Below, piece by piece: positions 49,031 through 60,019 of a DNA stretch of 64,000 nt. This stretch comes from Planococcus sp. SK3692 (GTDB taxonomy: Bacteria; Bacillota; Bacilli; Bacillales_A; Planococcaceae). Location of the stretch: positions 1,178,001-1,242,000 of the forward strand of contig NZ_JARCHV010000002.1 of NCBI RefSeq assembly GCF_028890485.2. Reading direction: 5' to 3'. Every line of letters starts with the position of its first letter. The stretch's first letter is position 1. The notes under the pieces were generated by a model, which made no database searches, was not told the origin of the DNA, and worked only from the letters and a program-made list of their open reading frames with translations. The position numbers and the translations under genes are program-made.

Positions 49031-49057
49031 GCGTCCTGTATAACAGGACGCTTTTTT
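49031..49057 (+). terminator. intrinsic terminator after frr
   Basis: GCGTCCTG (49031-49038) and CAGGACGC (49044-49051) with loop TATAA, followed by six T. Confidence 0.93.
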
Positions 49058-49161
49058 CATGCCAAAATTTCGGAAGTGCCTTGAAAGTTCACGCACAACG
49101 CACATTTTTTTGATATGATAAGCAATAGACATTCCGATTGGTTACAAGTGGAGGATTAATT

Positions 49162-49956
49162 ATGTTTAATAAACTATTAAAGAGAAATATAGAGCCGGTA
49201 GTGGTGGAATACGGAGAGCGTGCCATGGCTGTAGCCGGTGCGGGCGTGCCATCTCATGTGGCAATCATTATGGACGGCAACGGTCGCTGGGCGAAAAAGC
49301 GTTCCATGCCTCGAGTTGCCGGCCATCACGAAGGAATGAAGACGGTTCGCAAAATAACGAAACTCGCGAGCCATCTAGGCGTCGATGTGTTGACTTTATA
49401 TGCGTTTTCAACTGAAAACTGGAAACGTCCGAAAATGGAAGTTGATTTTCTGATGCGATTGCCGGAAGAGTTTTTATCCAGTTTTTTGCCGGAACTGATC
49501 GAAGAAAACGTTCGCGTGGAAATGATGGGCTATGTAAACGATTTGCCCGCCCACACAATCCAAGCGATTCAAAAAGCGAAAGAGGCGACCAAGCACAACG
49601 ATGGACTGGTGCTGAACTTTGCATTGAATTACGGCAGCCGTGCGGAAATCGTCGACGCTGTGAAGAACTTAGCTGCTTTGGTGCAGGCTGGGGAACTGGA
49701 TCCATCCGAAATTTCAGAAGAAATGATTACGAGCCGCCTCATGACGAGCGGTTTGCCAGAGCCCGATTTATTGATTCGAACGAGCGGGGAGGTTCGTTTG
49801 AGCAACTTTATGCTATGGCAATTGGCTTATACCGAGTTTTGGTTTACCGACACTTTATGGCCAGACTTCGGTGAAGACTGCTTGCTAGAGGCATTTGAGA
49901 TTTATCAGAAACGAAATCGGCGTTATGGTGGCTTGAAGGGGGAAGAAGCAAATTGA
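49162..49956 (+). CDS. uppS: undecaprenyl diphosphate synthase
   Basis: cis-prenyltransferase making the C55 lipid carrier for cell wall synthesis. The catalytic Asp38 is in HVAIIMDGNGRWA; AFSTENWKRP and the C-terminal DLLIRTSGEVRLSNFMLWQLAYTEFWF region are diagnostic. The ATG at 49162 follows AGTGGAGGAT; an in-frame TTG at 49138 lies before that ribosome site. It has 264 residues. It overlaps cdsA by 4 bases. Confidence 0.96.
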   Translation: MFNKLLKRNIEPVVVEYGERAMAVAGAGVPSHVAIIMDGNGRWAKKRSMPRVAGHHEGMKTVRKITKLASHLGVDVLTLYAFSTENWKRPKMEVDFLMRLPEEFLSSFLPELIEENVRVEMMGYVNDLPAHTIQAIQKAKEATKHNDGLVLNFALNYGSRAEIVDAVKNLAALVQAGELDPSEISEEMITSRLMTSGLPEPDLLIRTSGEVRLSNFMLWQLAYTEFWFTDTLWPDFGEDCLLEAFEIYQKRNRRYGGLKGEEAN

Positions 49957-50744
49957 AGCAACGCATTATTACAGGAGCGATAGCAGCTGCTCTATTTATT
50001 CCATTTGTCATTATCGGCGGAATTCCGTTTATTCTTTTGGTATACGTTCTTGCAACAATTGGTTTTCAGGAATTGCTTAAAATGAAAGGCCGGAGCCTCA
50101 TGAGCGTGCCCGGCCTTATTTCTCTTGTGGCCTTGTATGCTTTCATGTTGCCAGGCGAGTGGTCTCAGCAAGTATATGAATGGACCGGCTATTTGAAAGT
50201 GGAATTCGTCTTCATGGCGGTTATCTTGCTCTTGATACATACGGTGGTCGTCAAAAACAGCTTTACCTTTGACGATGCCGCGTTTGCAATCCTCGGCACG
50301 CTTTATGTGGGCCTTGGGTTCTATTACTTAATCGAAACACGGGAATCAGGGCTTGCGGTATTGATTTTTGCTTTGCTTGTCGTCTGGTTTACCGATTCTG
50401 GCGCTTACTTTACAGGACGCAAAATTGGGAAGCGCAAATTGTGGCCGGAAATTTCGCCAAATAAGACCATAGAAGGTTTTGTCGGCGGCATCATCTGGGC
50501 GCTTGGCATCGCACTTGTTTTTGCCTATTTTGCAGGGATGGAACAGCCTTTGCTATTAGTCATCATCGTTGCAATTGTCGCTTCGATTTTCGGCCAATTG
50601 GGCGATTTGGTGGAATCGGCTTTGAAACGCCATTTTAACGTCAAAGATTCCGGAAAAATGCTGCCTGGGCATGGAGGCATTTTGGACCGTTTTGACAGTA
50701 TTCTTTTTGTCATGCCGTTATTGCACTTCTTGCATTTTATTTAA
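49953..50744 (+). CDS. cdsA: phosphatidate cytidylyltransferase
   Basis: Integral membrane enzyme that makes CDP-diacylglycerol, the branch point for phospholipids. About seven hydrophobic segments are visible, and the C-terminal signature SALKRHFNVKDSGKMLPGHGGILDRFDS is complete. Length 263. TTG start overlapping the uppS stop, preceded by AGGGGGAAG. Confidence 0.96.
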   Translation: MKQRIITGAIAAALFIPFVIIGGIPFILLVYVLATIGFQELLKMKGRSLMSVPGLISLVALYAFMLPGEWSQQVYEWTGYLKVEFVFMAVILLLIHTVVVKNSFTFDDAAFAILGTLYVGLGFYYLIETRESGLAVLIFALLVVWFTDSGAYFTGRKIGKRKLWPEISPNKTIEGFVGGIIWALGIALVFAYFAGMEQPLLLVIIVAIVASIFGQLGDLVESALKRHFNVKDSGKMLPGHGGILDRFDSILFVMPLLHFLHFI

Positions 50745-50762
50745 GAGGGGATTGTTTCATAG

Positions 50763-51905
50763 ATGAAAAAAATCATATTGCTCGGAGCGACGGGCTCAAT
50801 CGGCATCCAGACAGCGGATATTATCCGGGAGCATCCCGAAGAATTTTCACTGGTCGGATTGGCTGCTGGTAAAAACATGGAAAAAACACGCGAGTTGATT
50901 CAAGAATTCCAACCAGAAATCGTTTGTGTCCAGCTTGCTGAAGATGCACGACAGCTGCAGCAGGAATTCAAAGGCATTCTATTCGTTCACGGCAACAAAG
51001 GCCTGATTGATGCTGCGACTTATGAAGCGGATATATTGGTCAATGCAGTAATCGGGAGCGTTGGGCTTGAACCGACTTTGGAAGCGATCAAGCTCGGCCG
51101 AACGATTGCCATTGCCAATAAAGAAACGCTGGTAACAGCAGGACATTTGGTCATGCAAAGTGCCAAAAAGTACGGCGCTGATATCCTACCGGTTGACAGT
51201 GAACATTCGGCTTTGTTCCAGTCGCTTAACGGCGAGAAGCTCGAGCAGGCAAGCCGATTGATCTTGACCGCTTCAGGCGGCAGTTTCCGTGATAAAACGC
51301 GCGATGAACTCGCGGATGTCACAGTGGAAGATGCGCTCAATCACCCAAACTGGTCGATGGGATCTAAAATCACAATCGATTCCGCGACGATGTTGAATAA
51401 AGGATTGGAAGTCATCGAAGCGCATGTCTTGTTCGATTTTGCCTATGACGATATCGATGTGTTATTGCACCGGGAGAGTATTATCCATTCCCTAGTTGAA
51501 TTCCAGGATACGAGCGTCATGGCGCAGCTCGGTACACCTGATATGAGAGTGCCGATCCAATATGCGCTGTCTTATCCAGATCGCCTGCCACGCCCAGCTG
51601 CCAAACGGCTGGACCTGGCAGAAATCGCCCAACTGAATTTCCGTGCGATGGATTACGAACGGTTTCGCGCATTGCAGCTTGCATTCGACGCCGGACGGGA
51701 AGGCGGCACGATGACGACTGTCTTGAATGCTGCCAATGAGCAGGCGGTCGCAATGTTCTTAAACCGGCAAATCGGCTTTTTGCAAATCGAGGAATTTATC
51801 GAACGGGCAATGCTTGCCCATCAGACGATTGCTTCGCCGGATCTCGAAACGATTCTCGCGGCAGATTCTGAAACGAGAAAAACTGTTGAAAACATGCTAA
51901 AATAG
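50763..51905 (+). CDS. dxr: 1-deoxy-D-xylulose 5-phosphate reductoisomerase
   Basis: Second enzyme of the MEP isoprenoid pathway, using NADPH. The cofactor motif [12 protein letters not shown] at 5-16 is followed by ANKETLV, the metal-binding [19 protein letters not shown] and [23 protein letters not shown]. Length 380. Its location next to uppS supplies isopentenyl units used by UppS. Confidence 0.96.
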   Translation: MKKIILLGATGSIGIQTADIIREHPEEFSLVGLAAGKNMEKTRELIQEFQPEIVCVQLAEDARQLQQEFKGILFVHGNKGLIDAATYEADILVNAVIGSVGLEPTLEAIKLGRTIAIANKETLVTAGHLVMQSAKKYGADILPVDSEHSALFQSLNGEKLEQASRLILTASGGSFRDKTRDELADVTVEDALNHPNWSMGSKITIDSATMLNKGLEVIEAHVLFDFAYDDIDVLLHRESIIHSLVEFQDTSVMAQLGTPDMRVPIQYALSYPDRLPRPAAKRLDLAEIAQLNFRAMDYERFRALQLAFDAGREGGTMTTVLNAANEQAVAMFLNRQIGFLQIEEFIERAMLAHQTIASPDLETILAADSETRKTVENMLK

Positions 51906-51949
51906 CGACAGATTAAAACCGAATAAGGTTTATGAAGGATGGGTTCAAA

Positions 51950-53209
51950 ATGGAGACAGTATTAGCGTTCATCATCATTTTCGGCGCATTAGTGTTTTTC
52001 CACGAGCTGGGCCATTTCCTGTTCGCTAAGCGGGCTGGGATTCTTGTTCGTGAATTCGCTATCGGAATGGGCCCTAAGATTTTAGGCATTACACGAGGCG
52101 AAACGCTGTATACGATTAGATTACTTCCAATTGGCGGTTATGTCCGCATGGCGGGAGAAGAAATGGATGCCATCCATCTGCAGGCAGGTCATCGCATTGG
52201 ATTGTTATTGGATGAGGAAGGGAAGGCTAAGAAAGTTATCCTTAACCAAAAACATGTGTATCCCGACATCCTTTTCCTGGAAGTCGAACAAGCAGACCTC
52301 GAAAAAGACCTTTTCATAAAAGGGTACGATGAGGACGAGCAATTGGTAAATGTCAAAGTTGCCCGCGATGCGGTTGTGGAAGAAAACGGCCGTGAAACGA
52401 TTTTGGCGCCTTATGACCGCACATTCGATGCGAAAAATTTGCCGAACCGCTTCATGACGATTTTTGCCGGGCCGTTCTTCAACTTTATTCTGGCCTTTTT
52501 CATCTTTACGGCAATCGGCATGATGCAGGGAGTTCCAACTTTTGAACCGGTTATTTCTGAAGTGACTGAAGACAGCCCTGCTGAACAGGCAGGTATGCAA
52601 GACGGTGATTTGGTGACGGAAATCGAAGGCCAACCGATTAGCACATGGGACGAGCTGGTGGAATCTGTTCAAGACAGTGCAGGAACAGCGCTCGACTTCC
52701 AAGTGGAACGTGATGGCGAGCCTCTTGATTTCACGATTACGCCCGAACTGTCTGAGCAATCGGCAGAACAAGTTGGTGTCATCGGGGTCTTGTACCAAAG
52801 CCCGGTGGAAAAAGACTTTTTCGGCTCATTCGCTTATGGTGCTGAACAGACAGTCTTTTGGTTTAAAGAAATATTCCGCTTGCTTGGCATGCTCGTGACA
52901 GGCCAATTTACGATCGATGCCCTGTCCGGACCTGTCGGCATTTACAAAACAACTGAAGAAGTCGCTCAATATGGTATCTTTACGCTTATGAGCTGGGCAG
53001 GCATGCTCAGCATCAACTTAGGAATCATGAACTTGTTGCCGCTGCCAGCACTTGATGGCGGCCGACTCATGTTCTTTTTCCTTGAAGCGCTAAGAGGCAA
53101 ACCGGTCGATAAGCAAAAAGAAGGCATGGTTCATTTTGTGGGGATCATGCTGTTGATGCTCTTGATGATTGTCGTCACTTGGAATGACATTCAGCGATTT
53201 TTCTTTTAA
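51950..53209 (+). CDS. rseP: site-2 protease RseP/RasP
   Basis: Intramembrane zinc metalloprotease that cleaves anti-sigma factors and remnant signal peptides. HELGH (18-22) in the first membrane segment binds zinc with a later NLLPLPALDGGRL. A PDZ domain (about 200-270; EDSPAEQAGMQDGDLVTEIEG) lies between membrane segments. The ATG at 51950 is preferred over that at 51932, because AAGGATGGG precedes it at good spacing and homologues start here. It is 419 residues long. Confidence 0.94.
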   Translation: METVLAFIIIFGALVFFHELGHFLFAKRAGILVREFAIGMGPKILGITRGETLYTIRLLPIGGYVRMAGEEMDAIHLQAGHRIGLLLDEEGKAKKVILNQKHVYPDILFLEVEQADLEKDLFIKGYDEDEQLVNVKVARDAVVEENGRETILAPYDRTFDAKNLPNRFMTIFAGPFFNFILAFFIFTAIGMMQGVPTFEPVISEVTEDSPAEQAGMQDGDLVTEIEGQPISTWDELVESVQDSAGTALDFQVERDGEPLDFTITPELSEQSAEQVGVIGVLYQSPVEKDFFGSFAYGAEQTVFWFKEIFRLLGMLVTGQFTIDALSGPVGIYKTTEEVAQYGIFTLMSWAGMLSINLGIMNLLPLPALDGGRLMFFFLEALRGKPVDKQKEGMVHFVGIMLLMLLMIVVTWNDIQRFFF

Positions 53210-53214
53210 TGAAT

Positions 53215-53247
53215 GAAAGGGAAGCGTTTATCGCTTTCCTTTCTCTG
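53215..53247 (+). terminator. possible terminator between rseP and proS
   Basis: GAAAGGGAAGCG (53215-53226) pairs with CGCTTTCCTTTC (53232-53243), one G-U pair. The tract after it (TCTGC) is poor in T. Confidence 0.45.
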
Positions 53248-53295
53248 CTACATAGTGAGTTAAAAATACAATAACCAGTCGAGGTGCATTCGGAT

Positions 53296-54999
53296 ATGAA
53301 ACAAACATTAAGCTTTATCCCGACTTTGCGGGAAACTCCAGCTGATGCGGAAGTGAAATCGCATCAATTATTGCTGCGGGCAGGATTCATCCGCCAAAAT
53401 ACAAGCGGGATCTACTCATTCCTGCCGCTTGGAAAACGCGTATTGCACAAAGTCGAGAAAATCATCCGCGAGGAAATGGAAGCGATCAATAGCGTCGAAG
53501 TGTTCATGCCTGCCCTTCAGCAAGCTGAACTTTGGCAAGAGACAGGACGCTGGTATTCTTATGGCGATGAATTGATGCGGTTGAAAGACCGCAACGACCG
53601 CGAGTTTGCGCTAGGCGCAACGCATGAAGAAATTATCACGAGCTTGTTGCGCGACGAAATCAAGTCCTATAAGAAATTGCCGCTGACTTTGTACCAGATC
53701 CAGTCGAAGTTCCGCGACGAAAAACGCCCGCGCTTCGGTTTGCTGCGTGGACGCGAATTCCTCATGAAGGACGCCTACTCTTTCCATGCGACAACTGACA
53801 GCTTGGACAAGACCTATGACGATATGATGCAAGCCTACAGCAATATTTTCAGCCGCCTCGGATTGAATTTCCGTGCCGTTATCGCCGACTCAGGCGCTAT
53901 CGGCGGTAAAGACAACCATGAATTCATGGTGCTGTCAGAAATCGGAGAAGACACGATCGCCTATTCCGATAGTTCTTCTTATGCCGCCAATATCGAAATG
54001 GCAGCGGTGAATATGGAGTATCCGAAATCCGATGAGCAAGCACGCCCAGTTGAAAAAGTCTCAACGCCTGATCAAAAGACCATTGCTCAAGTGGCGGATT
54101 TCCTTGAGACAACACCGGAGAACTGCATCAAGACGCTTGTGTTCAAAGCTGACGACGAACTCATCGTTGTGTTGTCGCGCGGCGACCATGAAGTGAATGA
54201 CGTGAAAGTCAAGCATATTTCAGGTGCGAAGCTAGTCGATATGGCGACTCCAGAAGACGTGCGTGAATTATTGTCTTGCGATATTGGATCGATCGGTCCG
54301 GTGGGCTTGCCTGAAGGCACTCGCGTATTTGCGGACAACGCTGTCAAATCGATCGTCAACGGCGTCACTGGCGCCAATGAAGAAGGTGTCCATTTGAAAA
54401 ATGTTACACCTGATGAAGATTTCGCGGTAGAAGCATATGGTGATTTGCGATTTGTAAAAGAAGGCGATGCATCCCCAGATGGCCAGGGCACAATCCAATT
54501 TGCCAAAGGTATTGAAGTCGGCCATATCTTTAAGCTCGGCACGACTTATAGCGAACCGATGAAAGCAACATTCCTTAACGACCAAGGCAAGGCGATGCCT
54601 TACATCATGGGCTGCTATGGAATCGGCGTTTCACGAATTGTCGCAGCTGTCGCTGAACAATTCCAGGATGATTCCGGCTTTACTTGGCCGACTGCAGTTG
54701 CGCCGTATGAAATTCATGTCGTGCCGGTCAACGTTAAAGATGATGTGCAGCGCGAAACTGGTGAAGAAATTTACGAACAATTAAAAGCCCAAGGATTTGA
54801 AGTGTTGCTCGATGACCGCAAAGAGCGCGCCGGCGTCAAATTTGCCGATGCCGATTTGATTGGCTTGCCGATCCGTATCACTGTCGGCAAACGTGCCGCT
54901 GAAGGAATTTTGGAAGTGAAGATCCGTCAAACCAACGAAACGGTTGAATGGCATAAAGATGAAGTGCAAGACAAGGTACGCGAATTCTTTAAGAAATGA
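53296..54999 (+). CDS. proS: prolyl-tRNA synthetase
   Basis: Class II synthetase of the bacterial type with a large editing insertion. Motif 1 [17 protein letters not shown], motif 2 [21 protein letters not shown], motif 3 [12 protein letters not shown]; the YbaK-like editing domain lies at about 230-390, and the anticodon-binding domain after 465. Length 567. The ATG at 53296 follows CGAGGTGC; the in-frame GTG at 53284 is part of that ribosome site. Confidence 0.96.
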   Translation: MKQTLSFIPTLRETPADAEVKSHQLLLRAGFIRQNTSGIYSFLPLGKRVLHKVEKIIREEMEAINSVEVFMPALQQAELWQETGRWYSYGDELMRLKDRNDREFALGATHEEIITSLLRDEIKSYKKLPLTLYQIQSKFRDEKRPRFGLLRGREFLMKDAYSFHATTDSLDKTYDDMMQAYSNIFSRLGLNFRAVIADSGAIGGKDNHEFMVLSEIGEDTIAYSDSSSYAANIEMAAVNMEYPKSDEQARPVEKVSTPDQKTIAQVADFLETTPENCIKTLVFKADDELIVVLSRGDHEVNDVKVKHISGAKLVDMATPEDVRELLSCDIGSIGPVGLPEGTRVFADNAVKSIVNGVTGANEEGVHLKNVTPDEDFAVEAYGDLRFVKEGDASPDGQGTIQFAKGIEVGHIFKLGTTYSEPMKATFLNDQGKAMPYIMGCYGIGVSRIVAAVAEQFQDDSGFTWPTAVAPYEIHVVPVNVKDDVQRETGEEIYEQLKAQGFEVLLDDRKERAGVKFADADLIGLPIRITVGKRAAEGILEVKIRQTNETVEWHKDEVQDKVREFFKK

Positions 55000-55020
55000 A
55001 TAATAATCTGATATGATGGA

Positions 55021-55053
55021 AGGAAAGTACAAACGTACTTTCCTTTCTTTTTC
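55021..55053 (+). terminator. intrinsic terminator after proS
   Basis: AGGAAAGTAC (55021-55030) pairs with GTACTTTCCT (55035-55044), loop AAAC, followed by TTCTTTTT. Confidence 0.9.
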
Positions 55054-55079
55054 TGAAATAAATGGCGAAGGGGATAATC

Positions 55080-58000
55080 ATGATAAATGAGCAAGACGCC
55101 AAAATGAGATTTAAATTGCTGCTGCAGCATTTGGAGTTAACTGACGATGTCCACATGCCATATTTTGAAGGGGCGGAATTGACGCGCATGACGGTCCATA
55201 AAAAAGACCGGGCATGGCGCTTTATTGTCAAACTCAAGCAAGTGCTGCCGCTTGAGTTATTCGTTATTTTCCGCGAGCGGCTGCAAACCAAGTTTTCATC
55301 AATTGCAAGCGTTCAAGTGTATATAGAAACACCCACGCAACAAGCGCAAGGTGAGCAAGTTTCCGCGTACTGGCGGCATGTTGTCGACGAATTGGCGGAT
55401 ATGGCACCGCCTCTTAGAGAGCGTCTATTGTCGCAAGCGCCTGTATGGAACGGCAATAAACTGGTGGTAGACTGCTGCCATGAACATGAAATGATGGCAT
55501 TGAAATCGAAATACACCGAAAAACTGAGCCAGGTTTTCCAGCAATTCGGGTTCCCGGCATTTTCAATCGATTTCCAGCTATCGGCAGAAGACCAGCAAGA
55601 AGCACGCGCTGCCTTTATGGAAGAGCGTAAAGCCGAAGAAGAAGCGATGGCGAAGCGTGCTGTCGCGGATATGAAGAAACGCGAGACCGAACGCAAAGAA
55701 AATGGCGCGCCATCCGGTCCATTCCAGATGGGTTCTGCCATCAAACCGGATGAGCCGATTGTCGAGATCCGTTCGATTGTCGACGAAGAACGCCGCGTGA
55801 CTATCGAAGGCTTCGTTTTTGATGTCGAAGTTCGCGAGCTGCGCAGCGGCCGTTCGCTATTGACTGTCAAGATGACCGATTACACGGATTCGATTCTCGT
55901 CAAAATGTTCTCGCGTGATAAAGAAGATGCGGAGCTCATGGCCCAGGCAAAAAAAGGCATGTGGCTAAGAGCAAGAGGCTCAATCCAAACCGATACATTC
56001 GTCAGGGACTTGGTCATGATGTCCAATGACATGGTCGAGATCAATCCGTCCGTCCGCAAAGACACTGCCGAAGTGAAACGGGCAGAATTGCACCTGCACT
56101 CTCCGATGAGCCAGATGGATGCTGTGTCATCCATTGAGTCCATGGTCGCCCAAGCGGCGAAATGGGGCCATCCGGCGATTGCAGTCACGGACCATGCCGG
56201 CGTACAAGCTTTTCCTGATGCATATGCTGCGAGCCAAAAGCACGGCATTAAAGCGATATTTGGACTAGAAGCGAATTTAGTTGACGACGGCGTGCCGATT
56301 GCTTATGAAGAACGCCATGCCTTGCTCGAAGAGGAAACCTTCGTCGTCTTTGACTTGGAGACAACCGGATTATCCGCCGTCTATGACACGATCATTGAGC
56401 TGGCAGCGGTCAAAATCAAGGGTGGAAATATCATCGAAAAGTTCGAGCGTTTTGCCAATCCGCACCATCCGTTGTCCGCCACGACAATTGACTTGACGGG
56501 CATCACGGATGATATGGTCCGGAACGCACCCGAAGTCGAAGAAGTCATCCGCGAATACCACGAATGGGCAGGCGATCATATCATGGTCGCCCATAACGCA
56601 TCATTTGATATGGGCTTTTTGTATGTTGCCTATAAGAAATACGGCATCGATAAAACACATGCCACGATCGATACGCTAGAACTTGCCCGCATGCTTCACC
56701 CGGAAATGAAAAACCACCGTTTGAACACGCTGGCAAAAAAATTCAATATTGAACTGACTCAGCATCACCGCGCCATTTACGATACGGAAGCGACCGCTTA
56801 TTTGTTGACGCATCTATTAAAAGAAGCAGACGACAAAGGCATTCTCTACCACGATCAATTGAATGATTATGTCGGGACGGGAGATTCCTATAAGCGCTCA
56901 CGGCCGACGCATTGCACGCTTTTGGCAAAAGACCAAGAAGGCTTGAAAAACCTGTTTAAGCTCGTGTCGGCATCGCACATCAATTATTTCTACCGCGTCC
57001 CGCGCATCCCGCGTTCGCTGCTTCAACGCCACCGCAAAGGCCTGCTTGTTGGTTCGGGCTGCGATAAAGGTGAAGTATTCGAAGCGGTCATGCAAAAATC
57101 GATGGAAGAAGTGGAACGCGTTGCACAATTCTATGATTATTTGGAAGTACATCCGAAAGAAGTCTACCAGCCACTAATCGACCGCGAATTAATACGAGAC
57201 GAGTGGAATCTAGAGGACATCATCCGCAAATTGGCCAAAGTGAGCCGCAAGCTTGATAAGCCGTTGGTCGCAACAGGAAATGTCCATTATCTCGATGAAA
57301 CGGATGCCATCTTCCGCCAAGTGCTGATCGGTTCACAAGGCGGGGCAAATCCGCTGAACCGTTCGACCTTGCCAAAAGTGCATTTCCGGACGACCAATGA
57401 AATGCTCGATGCTTTCGATTTTCTCGGGGAAGAGACGGCACGTGAGATTGTTGTCGACAATTCCTTGAAAATCGCCGATATGATCGATGTCGTCAAACCG
57501 ATCAAAGACGAATTGTATACACCGAAAATTGAAGGCGCGGATGAAGAAGTCCGTGAACTCAGCTATACGATGGCGCGTTCGATTTACGGGGACGACTTGC
57601 CGGAAATCGTTGAAGCGCGCATCGAGAAAGAATTGAAGTCGATCATCGGCCATGGTTTCGCAGTTATTTATTTGATTTCGCACAAACTGGTGAAAAAATC
57701 GCTTGATGACGGCTATCTTGTTGGCTCACGGGGATCTGTCGGATCGTCTCTTGTTGCTACGCTAACCGAGATTACGGAAGTCAACCCGCTGCCACCTCAT
57801 TATGTATGCCGCAAATGCAAGAAATCCGAATTCTTCGATGACGGCTCTGTCGGTTCAGGCTTTGACTTGAAAGATAAAGATTGCCCGGATTGCGGAATTC
57901 CGTATAAAAAAGACGGACAGGACATCCCGTTTGAAACCTTCCTTGGATTTAAAGGCGACAAAGTTCCCGATATCGATTTGAACTTCAGTGGCGAATACCA

Positions 58001-59387
58001 GCCGCAAGCGCATAATTACACGAAAGTGCTGTTCGGCGAAGACAATGTCTTCCGCGCGGGCACCATCGGTACCGTGGCAGAAAAAACAGCCTACGGTTAC
58101 GTGCGCGGCTATGCCAACGACCGCGATATGACGATGCGCGGTGCGGAAATTGACCGTTTGGTTCAAGGCTGTTCTGGCGTCAAGCGCAGTACAGGCCAGC
58201 ACCCGGGCGGGATTATTGTTGTGCCGGATTATATGGATATCTACGATTTCTCGCCGATCCAGTTTCCAGCGGATGCACAGGATTCCGAATGGAAGACGAC
58301 CCATTTTGACTTTCACTCGATCCACGATAATTTATTGAAGCTCGATATTCTCGGGCACGATGACCCGACCGTGATCCGCATGCTCCAGGATCTGTCCGGC
58401 ATTGACCCGAAAACGATCCCGACAGATGACCCGGAAGTGATGAAGATTTTCGCAGGCCCTGAATCGCTCGGCGTCACAAAAGAGCAGATCGGCTGCAAAA
58501 CCGGAACACTTGGCATCCCCGAGTTTGGAACGCGATTTGTCCGCCAAATGCTCGAAGATACAAAACCGACGACGTTTTCGGAACTCGTGCAGATTTCCGG
58601 ATTGTCACACGGTACGGATGTTTGGCTCGGCAACGCCCAGGAATTGATCCACAACGGAACATGCCAGCTGTCCGATGTGATCGGCTGCCGGGATGACATC
58701 ATGGTCTACTTGATCTATCAAGGGCTCGAGTCATCACTAGCGTTCAAGATCATGGAATCCGTGCGGAAAGGGAAAGGCTTGACCCCAGAGATGGAAGCGG
58801 CGATGAAAGAAAAAGCCGTTCCGAACTGGTATATCGAATCATGCAAAAAGATCAAATACATGTTCCCGAAAGCGCACGCCGCCGCTTACGTTTTGATGGC
58901 GGTCCGCATCGCTTATTTCAAAGTCCATTTCCCGGTTCTGTACTACGCTGCGTACTTTACGGTTCGGGCGGAAGATTTCGATGTCAACGCCATGGCAAAA
59001 GGATCCCAATCAATCCGTGCCAAAGTGGATGAAATCAATTCACGGGGGCTGGAAGCTTCAACGAAAGAGAAAAACTTGCTGACAGTCATGGAACTGGCGC
59101 TTGAAATGGTCGAACGCGGCTATTCATTCCAAAAGGTCGATTTGTATAAATCGTCCGCAGATCAATTCCTGATTGAAGGCAATACCTTGATCCCGCCATT
59201 CAATGCCATTCCTGGTCTTGGCACGAATGCCGCAAAATCGATCGTTGCCGCTAGAGCGGAAGGCGAATTCCTGTCGAAGGAAGATTTGCAGCAGCGCGGC
59301 CGCGTTTCAAAAACGATCATCGAGTACATGGATGACCATGGCTGCCTAGAAGGAATGCCCGATGCCAATCAGCTCTCCTTGTTCTAG
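55080..59387 (+). CDS. polC: DNA polymerase III PolC-type alpha subunit
   Basis: Main replicative polymerase of low-G+C Gram-positives, with built-in proofreading. Order: N-terminal domain, OB fold (about 230-320), PHP domain start ([17 protein letters not shown] near 336), DEDD exonuclease beginning [10 protein letters not shown] near 422, rest of PHP, then the polymerase with a four-Cys zinc site (CRKCKKSEF...CPDCGIP) and active-site PDIDLNFSG near 963. The ATG at 55080 has GAAGGGGAT; the one at 55062 has no ribosome site. There are 1435 residues, as expected. Confidence 0.97.
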   Translation: MINEQDAKMRFKLLLQHLELTDDVHMPYFEGAELTRMTVHKKDRAWRFIVKLKQVLPLELFVIFRERLQTKFSSIASVQVYIETPTQQAQGEQVSAYWRHVVDELADMAPPLRERLLSQAPVWNGNKLVVDCCHEHEMMALKSKYTEKLSQVFQQFGFPAFSIDFQLSAEDQQEARAAFMEERKAEEEAMAKRAVADMKKRETERKENGAPSGPFQMGSAIKPDEPIVEIRSIVDEERRVTIEGFVFDVEVRELRSGRSLLTVKMTDYTDSILVKMFSRDKEDAELMAQAKKGMWLRARGSIQTDTFVRDLVMMSNDMVEINPSVRKDTAEVKRAELHLHSPMSQMDAVSSIESMVAQAAKWGHPAIAVTDHAGVQAFPDAYAASQKHGIKAIFGLEANLVDDGVPIAYEERHALLEEETFVVFDLETTGLSAVYDTIIELAAVKIKGGNIIEKFERFANPHHPLSATTIDLTGITDDMVRNAPEVEEVIREYHEWAGDHIMVAHNASFDMGFLYVAYKKYGIDKTHATIDTLELARMLHPEMKNHRLNTLAKKFNIELTQHHRAIYDTEATAYLLTHLLKEADDKGILYHDQLNDYVGTGDSYKRSRPTHCTLLAKDQEGLKNLFKLVSASHINYFYRVPRIPRSLLQRHRKGLLVGSGCDKGEVFEAVMQKSMEEVERVAQFYDYLEVHPKEVYQPLIDRELIRDEWNLEDIIRKLAKVSRKLDKPLVATGNVHYLDETDAIFRQVLIGSQGGANPLNRSTLPKVHFRTTNEMLDAFDFLGEETAREIVVDNSLKIADMIDVVKPIKDELYTPKIEGADEEVRELSYTMARSIYGDDLPEIVEARIEKELKSIIGHGFAVIYLISHKLVKKSLDDGYLVGSRGSVGSSLVATLTEITEVNPLPPHYVCRKCKKSEFFDDGSVGSGFDLKDKDCPDCGIPYKKDGQDIPFETFLGFKGDKVPDIDLNFSGEYQPQAHNYTKVLFGEDNVFRAGTIGTVAEKTAYGYVRGYANDRDMTMRGAEIDRLVQGCSGVKRSTGQHPGGIIVVPDYMDIYDFSPIQFPADAQDSEWKTTHFDFHSIHDNLLKLDILGHDDPTVIRMLQDLSGIDPKTIPTDDPEVMKIFAGPESLGVTKEQIGCKTGTLGIPEFGTRFVRQMLEDTKPTTFSELVQISGLSHGTDVWLGNAQELIHNGTCQLSDVIGCRDDIMVYLIYQGLESSLAFKIMESVRKGKGLTPEMEAAMKEKAVPNWYIESCKKIKYMFPKAHAAAYVLMAVRIAYFKVHFPVLYYAAYFTVRAEDFDVNAMAKGSQSIRAKVDEINSRGLEASTKEKNLLTVMELALEMVERGYSFQKVDLYKSSADQFLIEGNTLIPPFNAIPGLGTNAAKSIVAARAEGEFLSKEDLQQRGRVSKTIIEYMDDHGCLEGMPDANQLSLF

Positions 59388-59391
59388 TCAG

Positions 59392-59420
59392 TTGCAGAGA
59401 GGCGGGAAGCATGGTATTAT
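59392..59420 (+). promoter_or_regulatory. predicted sigma-A promoter of the rimP-nusA-infB operon
   Basis: TTGCAG (59392-59397), 17-base spacer, TATTAT (59415-59420), immediately after the polC stop. Transcription would begin near 59427, ahead of the hairpin at 59453-59481. Confidence 0.6.
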
Positions 59421-59452
59421 TGTAATAACATTTACTGATAGCTCTGTCGCAG

Positions 59453-59481
59453 AAGAGTGGGTTCTCCCGCTCTTTTCTGTT
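59453..59481 (+). terminator. terminator-like hairpin in the rimP leader (attenuator candidate)
   Basis: AAGAGTGGG (59453-59461) pairs with CCCGCTCTT (59466-59474), loop TTCT, one G-U pair, followed by TTCTGTTT. It lies downstream of the predicted promoter and upstream of rimP, so it can act on operon transcripts as well as end polC. Confidence 0.65.
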
Positions 59482-59513
59482 TGTTATGGCATATTATTGG
59501 CAGGAGGCATTTT

Positions 59514-59993
59514 ATGAGCAAAATTACTGAACAAATCGAAGCAATGGCACAACCAATCATCGATGAGCTGGAACTTGAACTGGTCGATGTCGAGTTTGTG
59601 AAAGAAGGAAAGAACTGGTTCTTGCGCGTTTATGTGGACAATCCACAGGAACCGATCGATATCGATCAATGCGCAATCGTCAGCGAACGCTTGAGCGAAG
59701 AACTCGATGCAACCGATCCGATCGAACAGAACTATTTCCTTGAAGTATCTTCACCGGGTGCAGAGCGTCCATTGAAGAAAGAAAAGGATTTCGAAAAAGC
59801 TTTGGAGAATTTCATCTATATCAAAACGTATGAGCCGGTGGAAGATGCTAAAGAATTCGAAGGTTACTTGAAGTCGTATGATGAAGAACAAGTGGAAATC
59901 GAGGTCAAGATCAAGACCCGCAGAAAAACCATCAGCATCCCGAGAAATAAAATTGCCATGATCCGTCTGGCGATCGATTTTTCTGCAAGCTGA
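59514..59993 (+). CDS. rimP: ribosome maturation factor RimP
   Basis: Helps early assembly of the 30S subunit. The N-terminal domain shows LELVDVEFVKEGKNWFLRVYVDNP and the conserved VSSPGAERPLKKEKDFEKA; a C-terminal Sm-like barrel follows. The ATG at 59514 follows CAGGAGGCA and gives 159 residues, although the frame is open for 19 more codons through the leader hairpin. First gene of the rimP-nusA-rnpM-rplGA-infB group. Confidence 0.95.
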   Translation: MSKITEQIEAMAQPIIDELELELVDVEFVKEGKNWFLRVYVDNPQEPIDIDQCAIVSERLSEELDATDPIEQNYFLEVSSPGAERPLKKEKDFEKALENFIYIKTYEPVEDAKEFEGYLKSYDEEQVEIEVKIKTRRKTISIPRNKIAMIRLAIDFSAS

Positions 59994-60019
59994 ATAGAAG
60001 AATTTAGGAGTGAATAACT

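Noticed and set aside
53248-53295. T-box leader ahead of proS
   Set aside because: The gap is under 90 bases and lacks a T-box sequence or specifier-loop architecture; it holds only a hairpin after rseP.
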